64,000 nucleotides of DNA. Source: Lucifuga dentata. Taxonomy: Eukaryota > Chordata > Actinopteri > Ophidiiformes > Bythitidae. This document shows, piece by piece, positions 31,470-44,177 of this stretch. The translations under genes and the position numbers were made by a program. Within the stretch, counting starts at the first letter, position 1; each line of letters opens with the position of its first letter. The notes under the pieces are model-generated. The model saw only the letters and a list, made by a program, of their open reading frames with translations. It had not been told where the DNA came from and made no database searches. Location of the stretch: NCBI GenBank assembly GCA_014773175.1, contig VXCM01005074.1, positions 38,621-102,620 of the forward strand, read 5' to 3'.

Positions 31470-31545
31470 ATCAACTCTGTGGTTGGCATATTGCTTTCAC
31501 TTTCCGAACATTTTCGGAACACTTTGCTAACACTTTCCTAACCCA
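31470..31545 (+). repeat. direct repeat, left copy (caactctgtggttggcatat)
   Basis: Shares caactctgtggttggcatattgctt and the following cactttcc/aacactttcctaac with 32190-32245, 720 bp away. Confidence 0.8.
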
Positions 31546-31757
31546 CCAGGGCAGCCAATCAGAAGCCACCGTTTCACCCACCTGAGATGGGGCAAAAGCG
31601 AGCCAATCACAATCAGAGAGAGTACTGAGGAGAAGCAGCCAGCGGATTTAGAGCTTGTTTTAGCTTACTCCATTAGTGTTTTTAATCTTTTTCATATACT
31701 CACTTTTCCGATATGACAAAGACGGGAAAAGGAAAGAATGCGTTGTGGCCGCATTGA

Positions 31758-31952
31758 ATGCGCCAGTACGCCCAGGGCAAATACCACTTTGGAACCGGTC
31801 AGAAGCCCGGTAGTAAAAAGTGGAAAGATGTGATCAAACGTATTGATCACTGCCCACGCCATAACAAGCAGCTGTCCAAAGATTTGCTCAGAAATGTAAT
31901 ACCATGTCTATGTGGCTACCGTGAGGTATTTATCTTGCATTTATCACACTGA
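31758..31952 (+). other. unidentified ORF between direct repeats
   Basis: 64 codons, very basic: GKYHFGTGQKPGSKKWKDVI then HCPRHNKQLSKDLLRN. Just upstream in the same frame is MTKTGKGKNALWPH and a TGA (start at about 31713). A donor-like GAG|gtattt follows CLCGYRE, and a possible downstream exon follows tttacag at 32291. No family recognised. It sits between the repeats at 31470 and 32190, so a small mobile element is as likely as a gene. Confidence 0.3.
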
Positions 31953-32099
31953 AATTAACGTATCAGTGTTAAATATCTGTTGCAATATAATGTACTGTAC
32001 TTTATTGTAGTATATTTTAATAACAACAACAACTAAAAAGAAGTACACTACTATCAAGCCTGAGGTTAAGTAAATTTTGAGTACCGGATACATGAGCAT

Positions 32100-32115
32100 G
32101 AATAGTAATACATAC

Positions 32116-32148
<33 letters not shown>

Positions 32149-32153
32149 TATAT

Positions 32154-32184
<31 letters not shown>

Positions 32185-32186
32185 TT
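32100..32186. repeat. (AT)n / (GATA)n simple repeat
   Basis: Runs of tatata followed by about seven gata units. Confidence 0.9.
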
Positions 32187-32189
32187 ATA

Positions 32190-32262
32190 TATCAACTCTG
32201 TGGTTGGCATATTGCTTCCACTTTCCAAACACTTTCCTAACTTTCCTGTACTGTTCCGTTCC
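32190..32262 (+). repeat. direct repeat, right copy
   Basis: Partner of 31470-31545; similarity decays after aacactttcctaac. Confidence 0.8.
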
Positions 32263-32417
32263 TAACTTTACTGTATATCTTTTGTTTTACAGTCTCTGAG
32301 CCCAAATCAGCCTTTGGTGCAGCTGGAGCTTCCTTTGAATTCAGTAAACACTGACCTCATGACCAATCAATGACCTACTTACGTCATCAGTCTGCAGAAT
32401 TCAAAGGTTATACTACG

Positions 32418-32856
32418 TGCCAGTTACAGTGGGAAGTCGGAATTTCCAACTTCTGACCTCCAAGCGTTCCAGCCAAATATAAACAAAAAAGCTGGCTGAA
32501 CACCAATACTGTAAAATTTATAAACTTAGTAATAAATGTTAACTAAAGTAAAGTTAATCACAGTGGGGGATAAAACATTTGTGCAGAGAAGTAAATGTTC
32601 TGAAATTATTTACACTTACATATCAATGGTAAACTGTTATTATACAGTATTGAAAGTTAACTTGGCGATATAGTTTAATCTTTTTATTTCAATGTCACGC
32701 AAGAAAAAATACTTTATTTGGCTGTTAGCTGATCATTTACTTGCATTCACAAAGCTCACTTCATTGAGCTCTGACTTCAAGTGCCTTTCCAATGTATTTT
32801 TCCAAGTAGGAGTTTGGAAAAATCTGAGTTCCAAGGTAACTGGAATGCAGCATAAG
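32418..32856 (-). mobile_element. non-autonomous TIR element (TGCTGCG ends), copy 2 (inverted)
   Basis: Reverse complement matches 12645-13273 along most of its length (ttccagccaaat, gctgaacaccaatactgtaaaattt, ttacacttacatatcaatgg, gctgatcattt). Ends ggaatgcagca. About 440 bp, so shorter than copy 1. Confidence 0.75.
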
Positions 32857-34171
32857 TTTAGCTTAGTTTTGTGCCCAATGACTTCATTTACACCCCACTT
32901 CAGAGAGGAGTTAAAAGTGAAGTATTGGCGACATACCTTTGAGAAAAGCACCAAGTCTTAGTGAACAAACTCCCATGTTTATCAGCACCATTACAGTGTC
33001 TAGTACAAGTTTATGCATGTGTGATTTGGGATTAGCAGAAATCGACAGATGCTAGTCAGTGTTTGATTTTTGTGTAGTCACATGGATATGGAAAAATGGA
33101 ATGGTCAAATGGATATGTTGCTGTTAAAATAATGGGTTTATCAACAGCTAATTTTATTGATGGCATTTAATTAATCAATGAATCATTTTTGTCACTTGCA
33201 AAGTCAAAATATTACTACAAACTATGTTGTGATGAATGAATGAAGAGTAGAAATGTTGTTTGTGTAATAAAAACAAATAATCCACAGTCATAGTTTCCAC
33301 AGAGATCCAGAGGCACTTTTTGATTTATTATCCTACTAGATACCTGCATGTAAAATATGAGTGTAACTATCATTTTAGTAATCATAATAATGCCTCTGCA
33401 TGGTAACAGTGAACATATAAATTAATTACATGTCAATTACATGTCATTGTGCAAGATTGGTGCAATAAAATATTATTCTCCTTTGAATTCTCTCAGATTA
33501 GAAAATATCAAATCCAATGCATGAAACTTCCCTCGATGATCTTTGCCATCTAACTTCCCAGCCTTGCAGCTGTGCCTTTTGTTGGTGCCTTAGGCGTTGG
33601 ACATAAAAATGTGGATTATTTTATTCCAACCACCGGATGGAGATGATCATTCAGTCTCCAATCTTGTCAAGTCACCCTGAGAAATAGTGTAGCTGCTCTG
33701 GCCTGACATCCCTGTTGCTATGGATTCTGCACTGCGTGTGAAAAATGAAGTGGAGACGACTGCTGCCTTGCCAGGCAGGTGAATTTATTCTGTGTGAAAC
33801 ACAATAATATCAGTACAGCATACAGCAACTTCTTGAGGCCACTTTTCTGTCATCGCCTGCTGTTACAGTTAGGTCCTGCAGAGGGCACAAATAATTGCAG
33901 TAGTCTAATGGTATAATATGTGTAAATAAATGTATATACAGTAGCTTGCTATTTTATTACTGTACTATAGAAAAATAATTACTTTTGTAATTATTTTTTC
34001 CTTTTGAAAATTATTGATATTTTTATGTTGTTGTTAAGCGTGTTTATGTAACAATGTGTCTGCATGTGGTGTTTGGTGTTTTAACTTTTATAAAGAATGT
34101 CCAAAAACACTGACCGTAAATGTGCATAAATTAAATCAACACTCCTTGCAGACACATGCAAACACATGCAT
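32857..34171. other. intergenic stretch, no gene seen
   Basis: 1.3 kb AT-rich. A one-mismatch CTCF-like motif CCTGCAGAGGGCAC at 33875-33888. Nothing else. Confidence 0.5.
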
Positions 34172-34237
34172 GTAAGACATGCTTGTGTAGATGTATTGGG
34201 GATTGGTGTCAATTACATTACAAAGAAAAACTTGAGT
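34172..34237 (+). repeat. 66-bp exact repeat (also at 37190 and 37258)
   Basis: gtaagacatgcttgtgtagat... is identical for 66 bases to 37190-37255, with unrelated flanks on both sides, 3 kb apart. Confidence 0.85.
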
Positions 34238-34560
34238 ACACACACACACACACAGCAACAACAGGCTAAGCTAGGCTATTAGCTCAGCCATTAGCATGTT
34301 TATTAGCATCAACATTTCCCACACTGGTGCTTGAATATGCTGGTAACAATTCCAAACACAGACGTGTAATCATAATGGGTTGTGGGGTCGCTTCCTTTTA
34401 CTTTCAATATGCTGAAAATAAAACAGCAGAAATCTCATCAGAAAGTGAGCAGTGAGCATACATTAATCCAATCTGGCAAACTCCACCTTTCATTTTTCCC
34501 CCACTCAACCAATGGCGAATCAACGATTTCTCTCAGCTCTTTCAGTTCAAACGGCTGTCA

Positions 34561-34646
34561 CAACTCATACGACTCAAACGGCACGACTCTCACAGCTCAT
34601 ACGACTCAAACGGTACGACTCTCACAGCTCATACGACTCATTCGGG
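34561..34646. repeat. minisatellite, about 32-bp units
   Basis: Nearly three units of acgactctcacagctcatac followed by gactcaaacggt. Confidence 0.85.
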
Positions 34647-34649
34647 TCT

Positions 34650-35763
34650 TATGGCTCTAACAGTTCTCAGCTTTCAGTCCTCTGTCTGAGTCTCCACTCA
34701 ATGAGCCTGTTGTGAGCTGCCCCCCCTGGTGGACGCTCACCTACACTACATCAACTGCCACTTAAATGTTTGTGCCACAGAAACTACAGTAGATTGCCTG
34801 AGCCAGACATTAGTTTTATGGATGGAGTTAGAATGTATTGATTAATCTCAAAGACGGGATGTTGTGAAAGAAAAAGTAGATAAATATATTGAATCTCATT
34901 CATTTATATCACGGACAGGAATGAACCAGAAGTATGTGGTTCAGTTACGGCTGTGAACCGGTTCACCGACTCGTGGACTAAGAATCGATTCTTTTTGGAT
35001 CAATGATTCGTGAACCAGCCATCTCTAATGACAAGACAAAGGACAGAAAAACAGAAACTCAGTTCTCAAATTCTTATTCCTGTTGGTCTTTTTCCAAATC
35101 ATCAATCAAAGGTTACTTTTAATTATTTTTGTAAATTATTTGCACAAAATAAATAAATAAATAAAACAATTGCAGTCTCAGGACTAATCAGACTGACTTC
35201 AGACAAATTAATTCTTTAGTAACACATTCATATTTTCTCTGTGTTTGTTTGACATCTGGTCTGATTTTTTCATCAGTCAATCATCAAGGTGTTTTTACAA
35301 CAGTTTCTGCTCTATGATAACAGCAGAAAATAAAAAAAATAATGACATGTGAGTCAATATTGACTGATGGATTTTTGTAATCTGCACAAAGTCTGTAATT
35401 TCTGTTATTTCACAAAACAACAATCTGTTTTTAATTTTCTTCGTGGCACACCAGTTTTATTTTATTCATATAAAAATAAAGAGGAGCTAAAAAGTTATGT
35501 TCCTTGTACTGGTAACTGAGAAGCTGTTCAAAAATAACAATCAGCACGTGTGATTCATCATTTCATAGTCCATCAAAATGATTTTAAAGTACAAAACTAT
35601 ATCAGAAGAAAAATTTTGATTGTTTTTTTTCTTTCTCTGAAGCCGGGTTAGACACTGACATGAAAAAGTTTCGACTGACCAACATTTAAGTAAAACTGAC
35701 ATGTTGAGACCGTATTGAGACCGAAACCATATTATACTACTGTATATTGTACTTTAGTTCTGT
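34650..35763. other. intergenic stretch, no gene seen
   Basis: 1.1 kb AT-rich without recognised features. Confidence 0.5.
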
Positions 35764-36272
35764 TTAAAGGACCATACAAGTGGTTTCACATGGTTGAGCC
35801 TATTAAATACTACCTGCATACACATTACTGGAGCAAGAGCAATACATTTTTGAATTGTTTTTCCTACTGCCCAGGCAGCCATTGGTTTCAGTTCATTCCA
35901 GTACACTCTAAAAATATACTTGAGTTAGGTAATGCATCACAGCAAACAACACAACATTATTGGTTTTGCTGAAGGTACTCAATTTAACACATCCAACACA
36001 GAGCTACACAGAAGAAAATGTATGTTTCTGCCAGGAGAAGCCTGCTTCTACAGAGTAATTAAATGACCTTGCGAACATGTTAGCAGGTGAAACATTGAAT
36101 TTTAAGGTGTATCACTTGAACATTTCATTTTGAAAGATTAGGGGATTTGACAAAAAATACAAAAACTAAAATACTGTTTTATATTTTGGAAAATAGTTGC
36201 CGGTAACATAATATGTATGTGGGTAGTATTTATTGGGTTTAAACATGCATAACCATCGTTATGGTCCTTTAA
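35764..36272 (+). mobile_element. MITE copy 7 (subfamily B)
   Basis: Ends TTAAAGGACCATACAAGTGG and CGTTATGGTCCTTTAA, about 509 bp. Closer to copy 1 than to subfamily A (tggttttgc/tggtttcac, ccattggtttcagttcattccagta). Confidence 0.8.
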
Positions 36273-37759
36273 ACCTATTTGTGCACTAAGTGGAAACTTC
36301 ACTGGAATCATACTTCATAGGCACCGCATCCAGTCTGAAGGAATGGACACCCACCAACATGTTTCACGCTACAAACAACAACTCTCAGAATAAATGCAGC
36401 TCAGCTACACCACAGAGTGTGACTGTGAGTTATCGCCTCAGCTCAACGATGTTATAACTCACTGTCAATGAATGATGTCCCTCAAACAAAAAAATAAAAA
36501 TAAAAAAACAGCCACCTCTCACTTAAAACATATTTAAATTTATTTTGACACTAACACATATTTTTTCCCTTTATTGCATCACTTTTAGAAATATTTCCTC
36601 ATTCCCTGAATTGTTCCTGTTTTTGGTTGTAGACTCTTACCATTTTTTTTGTTATTCATAATTTACTTACTGTTTGCTTCTAGAATTTATTTCAACTTAA
36701 TTCTTATACCCTTTTACATCATGTAAGGCCCACTTAATCTTAACACAGTGTTTTGTAAGACAGCTTCTAGTCAATTTCCAATTACTGTACATTCAGAAGT
36801 TGTCTTTGGCGTTTAGAAAAAGTACTAATCTTAATGCATGTTTCTGTTTGACCAAAGCAGGACTTACTACTCATGACGTTTCCCTCCCTAAATAAATAAG
36901 TGTGAACAGCATCATGATTTCAGATCTGTTCTAAAAACGCACATTATAAGCTTCAGATTTTCTGAGTCTGCACAATCTGAAGCTTGTCCACTGTTCAGCA
37001 CTAACTGTCTTCACTAGATGCATGGATGCTGCTCCCTTTACTACTACAACCTCCATAGATTCTTCCTGCAGACTGGCCATGTGGGGGTTAATGGATGTGG
37101 ACATGGAGGTGGCTGGGATGGTCTCACTGCTGAAGTTGTTGGACTCACACTGAGCTGCTGTGTTTCACACCTCTAACTATTGTCTGAAGGTAAGACATGC
37201 TTGTGTAGATGTATTGGGGATTGGTGTCAATTACATTACAAAGAAAAACTTGAGTGNGTAAGACATGCTTGTGTAGATGTATTGGGGATTGGTGTCAATT
37301 ACATTACAAAGAAAAACTTGAGTGAACCATTTTCCATTTTGTTGGGCAAATGTTAGTTGATGTACTCCCATCTAATTTAGTGCAGAAAAACACCAAAAGA
37401 CACACAAGGTCAAAAAGATAAATCTCTTCTTCCCTCTTTTTGGTTTACAAGCAATGAAATAGTTTATTACTAGAGCGGGGCAGATCGCCTTATTACTCTT
37501 GATGGTGTCAAAGGTAAAACCTAACTTTTTATTCTATTGCTCACAGTTAAACTTNCCTTATTACTCTTGATGGTGTCAAAGGTAAAACCTAACTTTTTAT
37601 TCTATTGCTCACAGTTAAACTCATTCAACTACAAGGACTGTTATGGGAAAAAGCAGATCGTTTTCGTCCAACAGATACGCTGAATTAAATTATAGCATCA
37701 AAAGAGGATGCTGACTGTGTCGCCACAGTTGTCTTGTCAAACTGTTGCCAAACATAACT
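36273..37759. other. intergenic stretch with two assembly joins
   Basis: No gene. N at 37257 is flanked by identical 67-mers (37190-37256, 37258-37324), and N at 37555 by identical 66-mers (from 37488 and from 37556). Confidence 0.7.
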
Positions 37760-37882
37760 TAAATTCTCTGTAAAAAATTAGGATCCAATCCGATCCTGGC
37801 TTGACTGACTTTAATAAACAGACCTTTGTCTAGTTAAAAAATTTTTTTGTGGACCTTTAAGATTTGTATTTGAGCACCCCTG
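37760..37882 (-). mobile_element. hAT-like terminal fragment (inverted partner of 7350)
   Basis: Reverse complement begins CAGGGGTGCTCAAATACAAA and matches 7350-7475. Confidence 0.6.
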
Positions 37883-37984
37883 GGCTAGAAGCAGCAACCG
37901 TGTGTGTTCCCGCTGTGATGCGTGTGTGGTTATTTTGTTTTTAAACCTCCTTTATTTTAATATTCAAAACAAATCAGTCATGAT

Positions 37985-39217
37985 CTCATATCATACTGTG
38001 TTTATTCTGTGTCGAAAATAAAACAGATCGTACACTGAGGCATTTTGGGTACAGCTGAGGTTTGCTCTTCATGACAGACAACACGAAACGTTTTTGGATT
38101 TGACAGAGGCCAGTTTCTATCGGCAGATTTCATCGATAGGTTTTGATTGAAATACCTGTGTTCAATTTCTCTACTTTGATTCCGTTTCCTCCTTTTACAT
38201 GAACGTTTCAGGGGAAATAAGAGGAAGTAACACTTTTCTGACATCAGACATCAAACCGCAGACTGATGCTGCGTTTGTACCTAAACTATCCTGCTCAGAT
38301 TTAACATCCAAAGATGAATGATTACATTCCACGTTGTTGAATAAGGTTGAACTTACACGAGAGAAGACACACACAAGGGATAAACACTTCATAAATCTGA
38401 GAGTTTTCACTCTGAATCTTTGTTCCTGTTTGCCCATATAAGGACATAAAGTTCATCCACTTCCTCCAGATCAGTGATTGAGCTTCGCTCTTTGGGGGGG
38501 GGGGAAAAAAAAAAATAACATCCTCTTTAAAACAAAGTGAAAAGGCGAAAGAATCCGTGCGAATCCGCCAAGAAGTACCCGCCGTTTTCTGAAACCCAAA
38601 CAAGATTCCATAAATCCGAGGCCGTTTCTCATCCACGGTGGGCGTTAAAGGACGAGACGAGCCCAAATTCAAACTGTCCAACGTAACATTAAAGGAGATA
38701 CTCGTAAGGAAGGGCGGGGCGTTATGTACAAATCCTGAGGTGTGCCCGTTAGTTGAGTTCTCTTCAGAAAAAGAAGAAGGTTTGTTGGAGAAGCAGAAAG
38801 ATGGCGAGCGAGGTCAGTCCCACGCTCAGACGTTTAAGTGCATCGGTGCCACTGAAAAGTCTTCTCACTCTCATAACAAGCGTCTTTACGCGAATCCGTT
38901 TCATTCCAAATATACAAGTTCAAGGTGGGATTTAATATCCAGCAACCTCAGAAGTCCGTTTGGAAAAGCTTCGATCCTTTGAGGCTGAAAGGTGATGAGA
39001 GAGCTGCAGGGGATTTAAAAATAAAAAAAAAAAAAAAAAAAAAAAAAAGATCTTATCAAGTCATTTTTCTACTGAAATCTTATTTCTTAGAAGAAGTGAA
39101 AAAAAAAAGTAATTTGTATTAGAAACATACTGAAATAATCTACTGCCATATTTTAAAACTTGTTTTAAGAAAATAAGAGAGAATGACTTGATGAGATGGA
39201 GGTTTGGGGCGTCATGG
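37985..39217 (-). other. mtus1: mtus1 3' UTR (inferred)
   Basis: From the stop at 39218 the first convincing minus-strand AATAAA is at 38006-38001 (tttatt on +), giving a 3' UTR of about 1.2 kb with poly-A/T runs (39022-39049 on +). Extent is inferred. Confidence 0.4.
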
Positions 39218-39431
39218 TTATCTCGGCGATAAGGGGGCGGAGGTGGGGAAGGAGGCGGAGTTTCGTGGGGAGCTGAAGGGCGAGGTGGGGGAAAGGCGGC
39301 GGGGGCTGGCCAGCAGGTCGCCGTTGTGCAGCTTCCACAGCAGCTCCTCGTTCTCCATGGACAGCCGCTTATTGACCTTTGACTCCTTCTGCAGTGTCTG
39401 CTGGAGGATGGCCTGCTCGCTGCTCAGCTGC
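39218..39431 (-). CDS. mtus1: mtus1 last coding exon
   Basis: [20 protein letters not shown] then [19 protein letters not shown], a Ser/Pro tail and TAA at 39220-39218. Acceptor ccctgcag; enters phase 2. Confidence 0.96.
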
Positions 39432-39893
39432 CTGCAGGGGGCGACAGAGAGTCTGTCAGCAAACACGTCACCTCCTTTACACAAAGTAAGATGTTTCTTA
39501 GAAGAAATGCATATAACTCAGTAAAAACATAGTGAATCAGATGGCTGTTATAGCGCCACCTTCAGATCCAAATTAAAACATGCAGAGCTTCAGCTTCAGG
39601 AATTTGCATAATGTGCCATTATCTCCTTATTTTAGGACTTATTTGTTTCATGAGATCCAACCTTTACTGGAAACATCAATTTTTTATTATTATTATTATT
39701 ATTGTTGTTGTTGTTGTTGTTGCATTAATATTTAACAGGTAAATATTAATGGATAAGAAACAGGAGGAGAAATTAAAAAAAATCTTTTGCTGTGAGAGCA
39801 GATGGTAGAACTGAAACCTTTGCAGTGATGAATCACCATCTTACACACTCCCACACATAAACATGTGCATAAACACGCATGCACGCACGCACG

Positions 39894-39939
<46 letters not shown>

Positions 39940-40056
39940 CATCAGAACATACTTTGATAGCGCAGCGTGTTTGTCCATCCTGGCCCTGTAGTCCTCATTC
40001 TCCTGCTGGACTTTCTTTAGACACTCTTCCAGCTTCACATTTTCCTCCACCTTAAA

Positions 40057-40093
<37 letters not shown>

Positions 40094-43000
40094 GCCAAAT
40101 TAAACATTTTGGGATGTAAACATTGGATTTGATAACACTTTTAATGGTTACAATGCACCCATGATATAATAACTGAATAATTTGTTATAATCTCTAAATT
40201 TGTAACAGCATCTAGGAAATCTAAGTGTCAAATACACAATAGATAGGGGTGTGTGTGTGTGTGTACCAGTTTGTCCATATCCATCAGCTTCTTCTCTTTC
40301 TGGTGCAGCTGGTTGTTTTTGATCTCTAGCACCACCTTCAGACTGTCCAGCTCCTGCTCCAGGTAAACTGTGTGAGAGTCCTTCTGCAACACACACACAC
40401 ACACACACACACACAAATCAAGTATTGGTCTCAGTTATCCAAGATACAATAAATTAATCTCTTTTTTCCTTTTCTCAGAGAAAAGAAGAGAAAAAATGAA
40501 TTAACCTAAATTATTTAATTTTTATTGTTATTTTTTAAGATCATGGCAGTGCCCCCACTTCCCCTAGTGTGTGTGTGTATGTGCATACCTGGGTCTTGAT
40601 GTATGTTGTGTATACAATGTGTCTGTATGGAGAACTTGTCAATCAAAAATAGCATTAAAAAAAAAAATCCAGGAAACACATAAATGTATTTATGTGTGAT
40701 GCTGTTTCAGACAGCAGAGGGCACCCATGAGCTCACTGCTCTTCAGCGCTGGTTCATGATCAGTCTTCTTTAACTTAAATATAATGCATGAATGATCTAG
40801 AAAGATGATCTGGAAACAAGCTGGGAAATTAACTTGATAAAACCGTAGAATTAGTGGTGAAATGCTGCCATCATTAGTGCACGTGACTGGAGACCTGAGT
40901 GTGCATTCAGCCAGGCTTACACGTGGTTTGAGCCGCTGTAATTCAAAATGAGTGTGCACGGCTGGTTGGAGCAGAAGGTTTTGGCTTGGTAGCTTTCAGA
41001 ATATTTACCAGATTCTTGTCAGACAGAATCCGCCTCATCCGCTCCTCCTCAGCTTTCAGCTTTTCAGTCAGAGCTTCTTTCTCCACTGACAGCTCTAAGA
41101 CTTTCTCCTGGTGGAGGGAGAGACGTTTGGAGAGAGAAAATTGTTATTAAGTTTTGGTTCTTTCAAACCTGTGAGATTAAAACCGCTTTTTTTTTTTTTT
41201 TTTTTTNTTTTTTTTTTTTTTTTTTTTCTGTGACAGATGAACTTTTATTTGCATCATAAAAATCTACATTTTTTTTTTGGTAGAAAATATAAGTTTTGAT
41301 TATCCTCTGTGAGTGGGAAGATTTAAAGTACCATACTGGCTATTTTGCATCTTTGAACCTAATATATTCAATTTTCATACACGCAACATTACTGACAATC
41401 ATTTCCTAAAGCATGCTACTGGAACAGTGATTTAAAAGTTTTTTTCCTACCTTCCAGACCTCCACTGGTTTCAGTTCATTCTGGTACGCTATTAAAATCA
41501 ACTTGTTGATACTTGAAACGTTCTTGGGATAGGTAATCCATCATCGTGAACAAGACGTGTGTTCAGTTTTCTTTTAGCATTTAAGCTCAAGAAAAAGTGT
41601 GCAGTCTCCACCGGGGAATCTAGTCCCAAAAGAAGACCTGCATTTATGGAAAATTTAAAGGACTGTGACTTCATAAGGCTGCGTTACTATTAGCAGGTGA
41701 AACATTGATTTTTAAGGTGGGTGTATCACTTGAATATTTGATTTTGAAAGATTAAGGGATTTTGCAAAATATCAGGAAAGCTGAAATATGGTTTTATCCT
41801 TTGAGAAATGATTGTCAGTAACGTAACATGTATGAAAATTGAATATATTAGGCTCAAACATGCAAAATGTTTGGTATGGTCCTTTAAGAGGCGATACACA
41901 TGAGTTTAATAAATATTTTTTCTTCAGAAATAAGATTTTTTCTGATGTTGCTGATAAAATGTGTGTTCAAATGTAACACATCCGTGTTACATTTTGTGTC
42001 CGACCTTTAGTTTCCAACATTATATCACAAACTGGAAGGAATTTTCTGCAGACAAAACTAAACTGGATCATAACACGACAGATTCAAGGACTTCCTGTCT
42101 TTACTTAAAAAGCATTTATCCTGCGGTTTGATTCCTGCAGCATCTTACACGTCCTGCTGAAAGATCTTTGAGAGTCATTTTGAATAAAACCATCTTAACA
42201 GAGTGAAAAGTGGTGAAAACCCTGCAGGTCACTGCTGAAATACCTGATTACTGATTTTATGTGTTAAATGTCCATAAAATGCACGTTTCTGATCTAAATA
42301 TTAAACTTCTGAGTCTTAACCTCCGAAAAGAAAACTACTTAATTAATAACTTTCATATAAAAATTAAAGTGAAAAAAAGTTTGTTTTTGTTTTTGATCTG
42401 TTCTAAAATTGATTAAATTGCACTTTCAAAAGCTGTTATAAATTTTTATGTTTAGTGTTTTTATTTAGTATTTATCCTATTTCCAGACACACCAATTATC
42501 TACTGAATATTTAATGCTGAAATTTTTGTTGGAGGAATATTGTTACAATTTGCAAGGAATTAAAAACTACAAATTACACAGTTTTGTTATGCACTATGAC
42601 ATTATTTTGTACCTATTTTTTATGTTATTAATATATAAAGGTGTTGCTACTTTTATTTGGCTTTAGTAAAAGCAGCAAGATCAGTGCAGAAGAATTCTCT
42701 ATTACTTCACGTACGAGTATACTTGAGTCAAAGTAAATAAATATTAGCAGCTAAAAAAAAAATATATAAGTCCTGATTCTGAATTGGAACTAAAATATTT
42801 CTTACAGAAATATAGTGGAGGAAAACTAGAAAGTCTCCCAAAATTTAAAAGAAACAGCACCTCATAAATGTACTTTGGTGTACTGTAGCTGTTCAGTAAA
42901 TCTGTACTTTTAGTGTAATACTTTATATAAAGTACTTGTGAGCTCCTTACAGAGAGAGAAGTTTCAGTCTCCTTTAGTGTTTTCTGCAGATTCTCCAGCT

Positions 43001-44144
43001 CCGTCTGCTGGATCGCCTTCAGCTCTGAATGAAGAAACACAAAAACACATTTAAAATAAGGAATGACCTTGAACGTGTTAGCCTAGTACACTAGCCTGTG
43101 TACTATTTAAAGTACTTCTCTTTTAAAAGTGGTATCATGTTTTACCCTGTATGGACGTCTCATGTTGCTCCCTCAGCGACACCATCTTCTGGTTGTGACT
43201 CACTTCCTGGTTCTTCTTTTCTGCTTCCTGTCGGCTCCTCAGCTCCTCCACCTGAAACACGCAGATGCAAATATATACTGATTACTACTACTAATACCAC
43301 TACTACTACTTTAGACCTTTAAACTGAGATCAGACTTCATACAGAAACCTCCAGTGAGTTAAATATTAGTTTTGTTGAAATTCTCTGACGTGAGTCTAAT
43401 GAAAGAAAAATGAGAAAAAGCACCTGAATGGATCTTCTGTGTGTATATGTGTGTGTTTGTGTGTCTGTGTGAGATGAGGTATTTCTCAGCTGCATGAAAA
43501 ATAGAACCAAACTTACTGTACTTCCAAAGTACAGTTACGTAATGTTCCAAACACACATCAAGTCTCTTCATTTTCAGTTTCTATTTTTTTCAAAATTCTG
43601 TCAGTTTACCTGTTTATTCAGAATATTAAAACACAGATGGAAATCTGATTTAAAACAATTAATAACAGAAAAATCCAGGTGAGAACTCGTTTATAAAATG
43701 ATTAATTCACTTTTTATATATCATTTTTGAGGGACTGATGCAAAATCAGCAGTTTGTATCTCCTTTGTCCTCTTCGTTTTCTGTCAGCTGAAGCATATTT
43801 TGAACATTCTTGCTGCTGCTAGTCACCTTGAATCTCAGAGCTCCTCTCAACCAATCAGAATTCAGCCTGAGGGGTGGGATGAAAGTATAAGTGCCACAGC
43901 TGAAAAATATTCTAAGCATTCTAAGCTTTGAATTTTGTTACTTTCCTCGAACATTTGTTGTTTTTATTTTACTATTATTTTTAAGAGTTTAAAAGTCATA
44001 AATCAGTAACGTTTGCAAATAGTGTTTCATTGATACTTAGTTTGCTGGTTTAATTCCTGCATTTTGAGTTTGGTAACATTGCTTCTACATGGACACAGCA
44101 GGTCTTATGTCAGGTGTACAGCAGAGGATCATTCTGGCATGTGT

Positions 44145-44177
<33 letters not shown>

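Noticed and set aside
38638..38982. 114-codon plus-strand ORF in the mtus1 3' UTR
   Set aside because: No conserved motif; lies antisense in inferred 3' UTR, and the composition gives no support.
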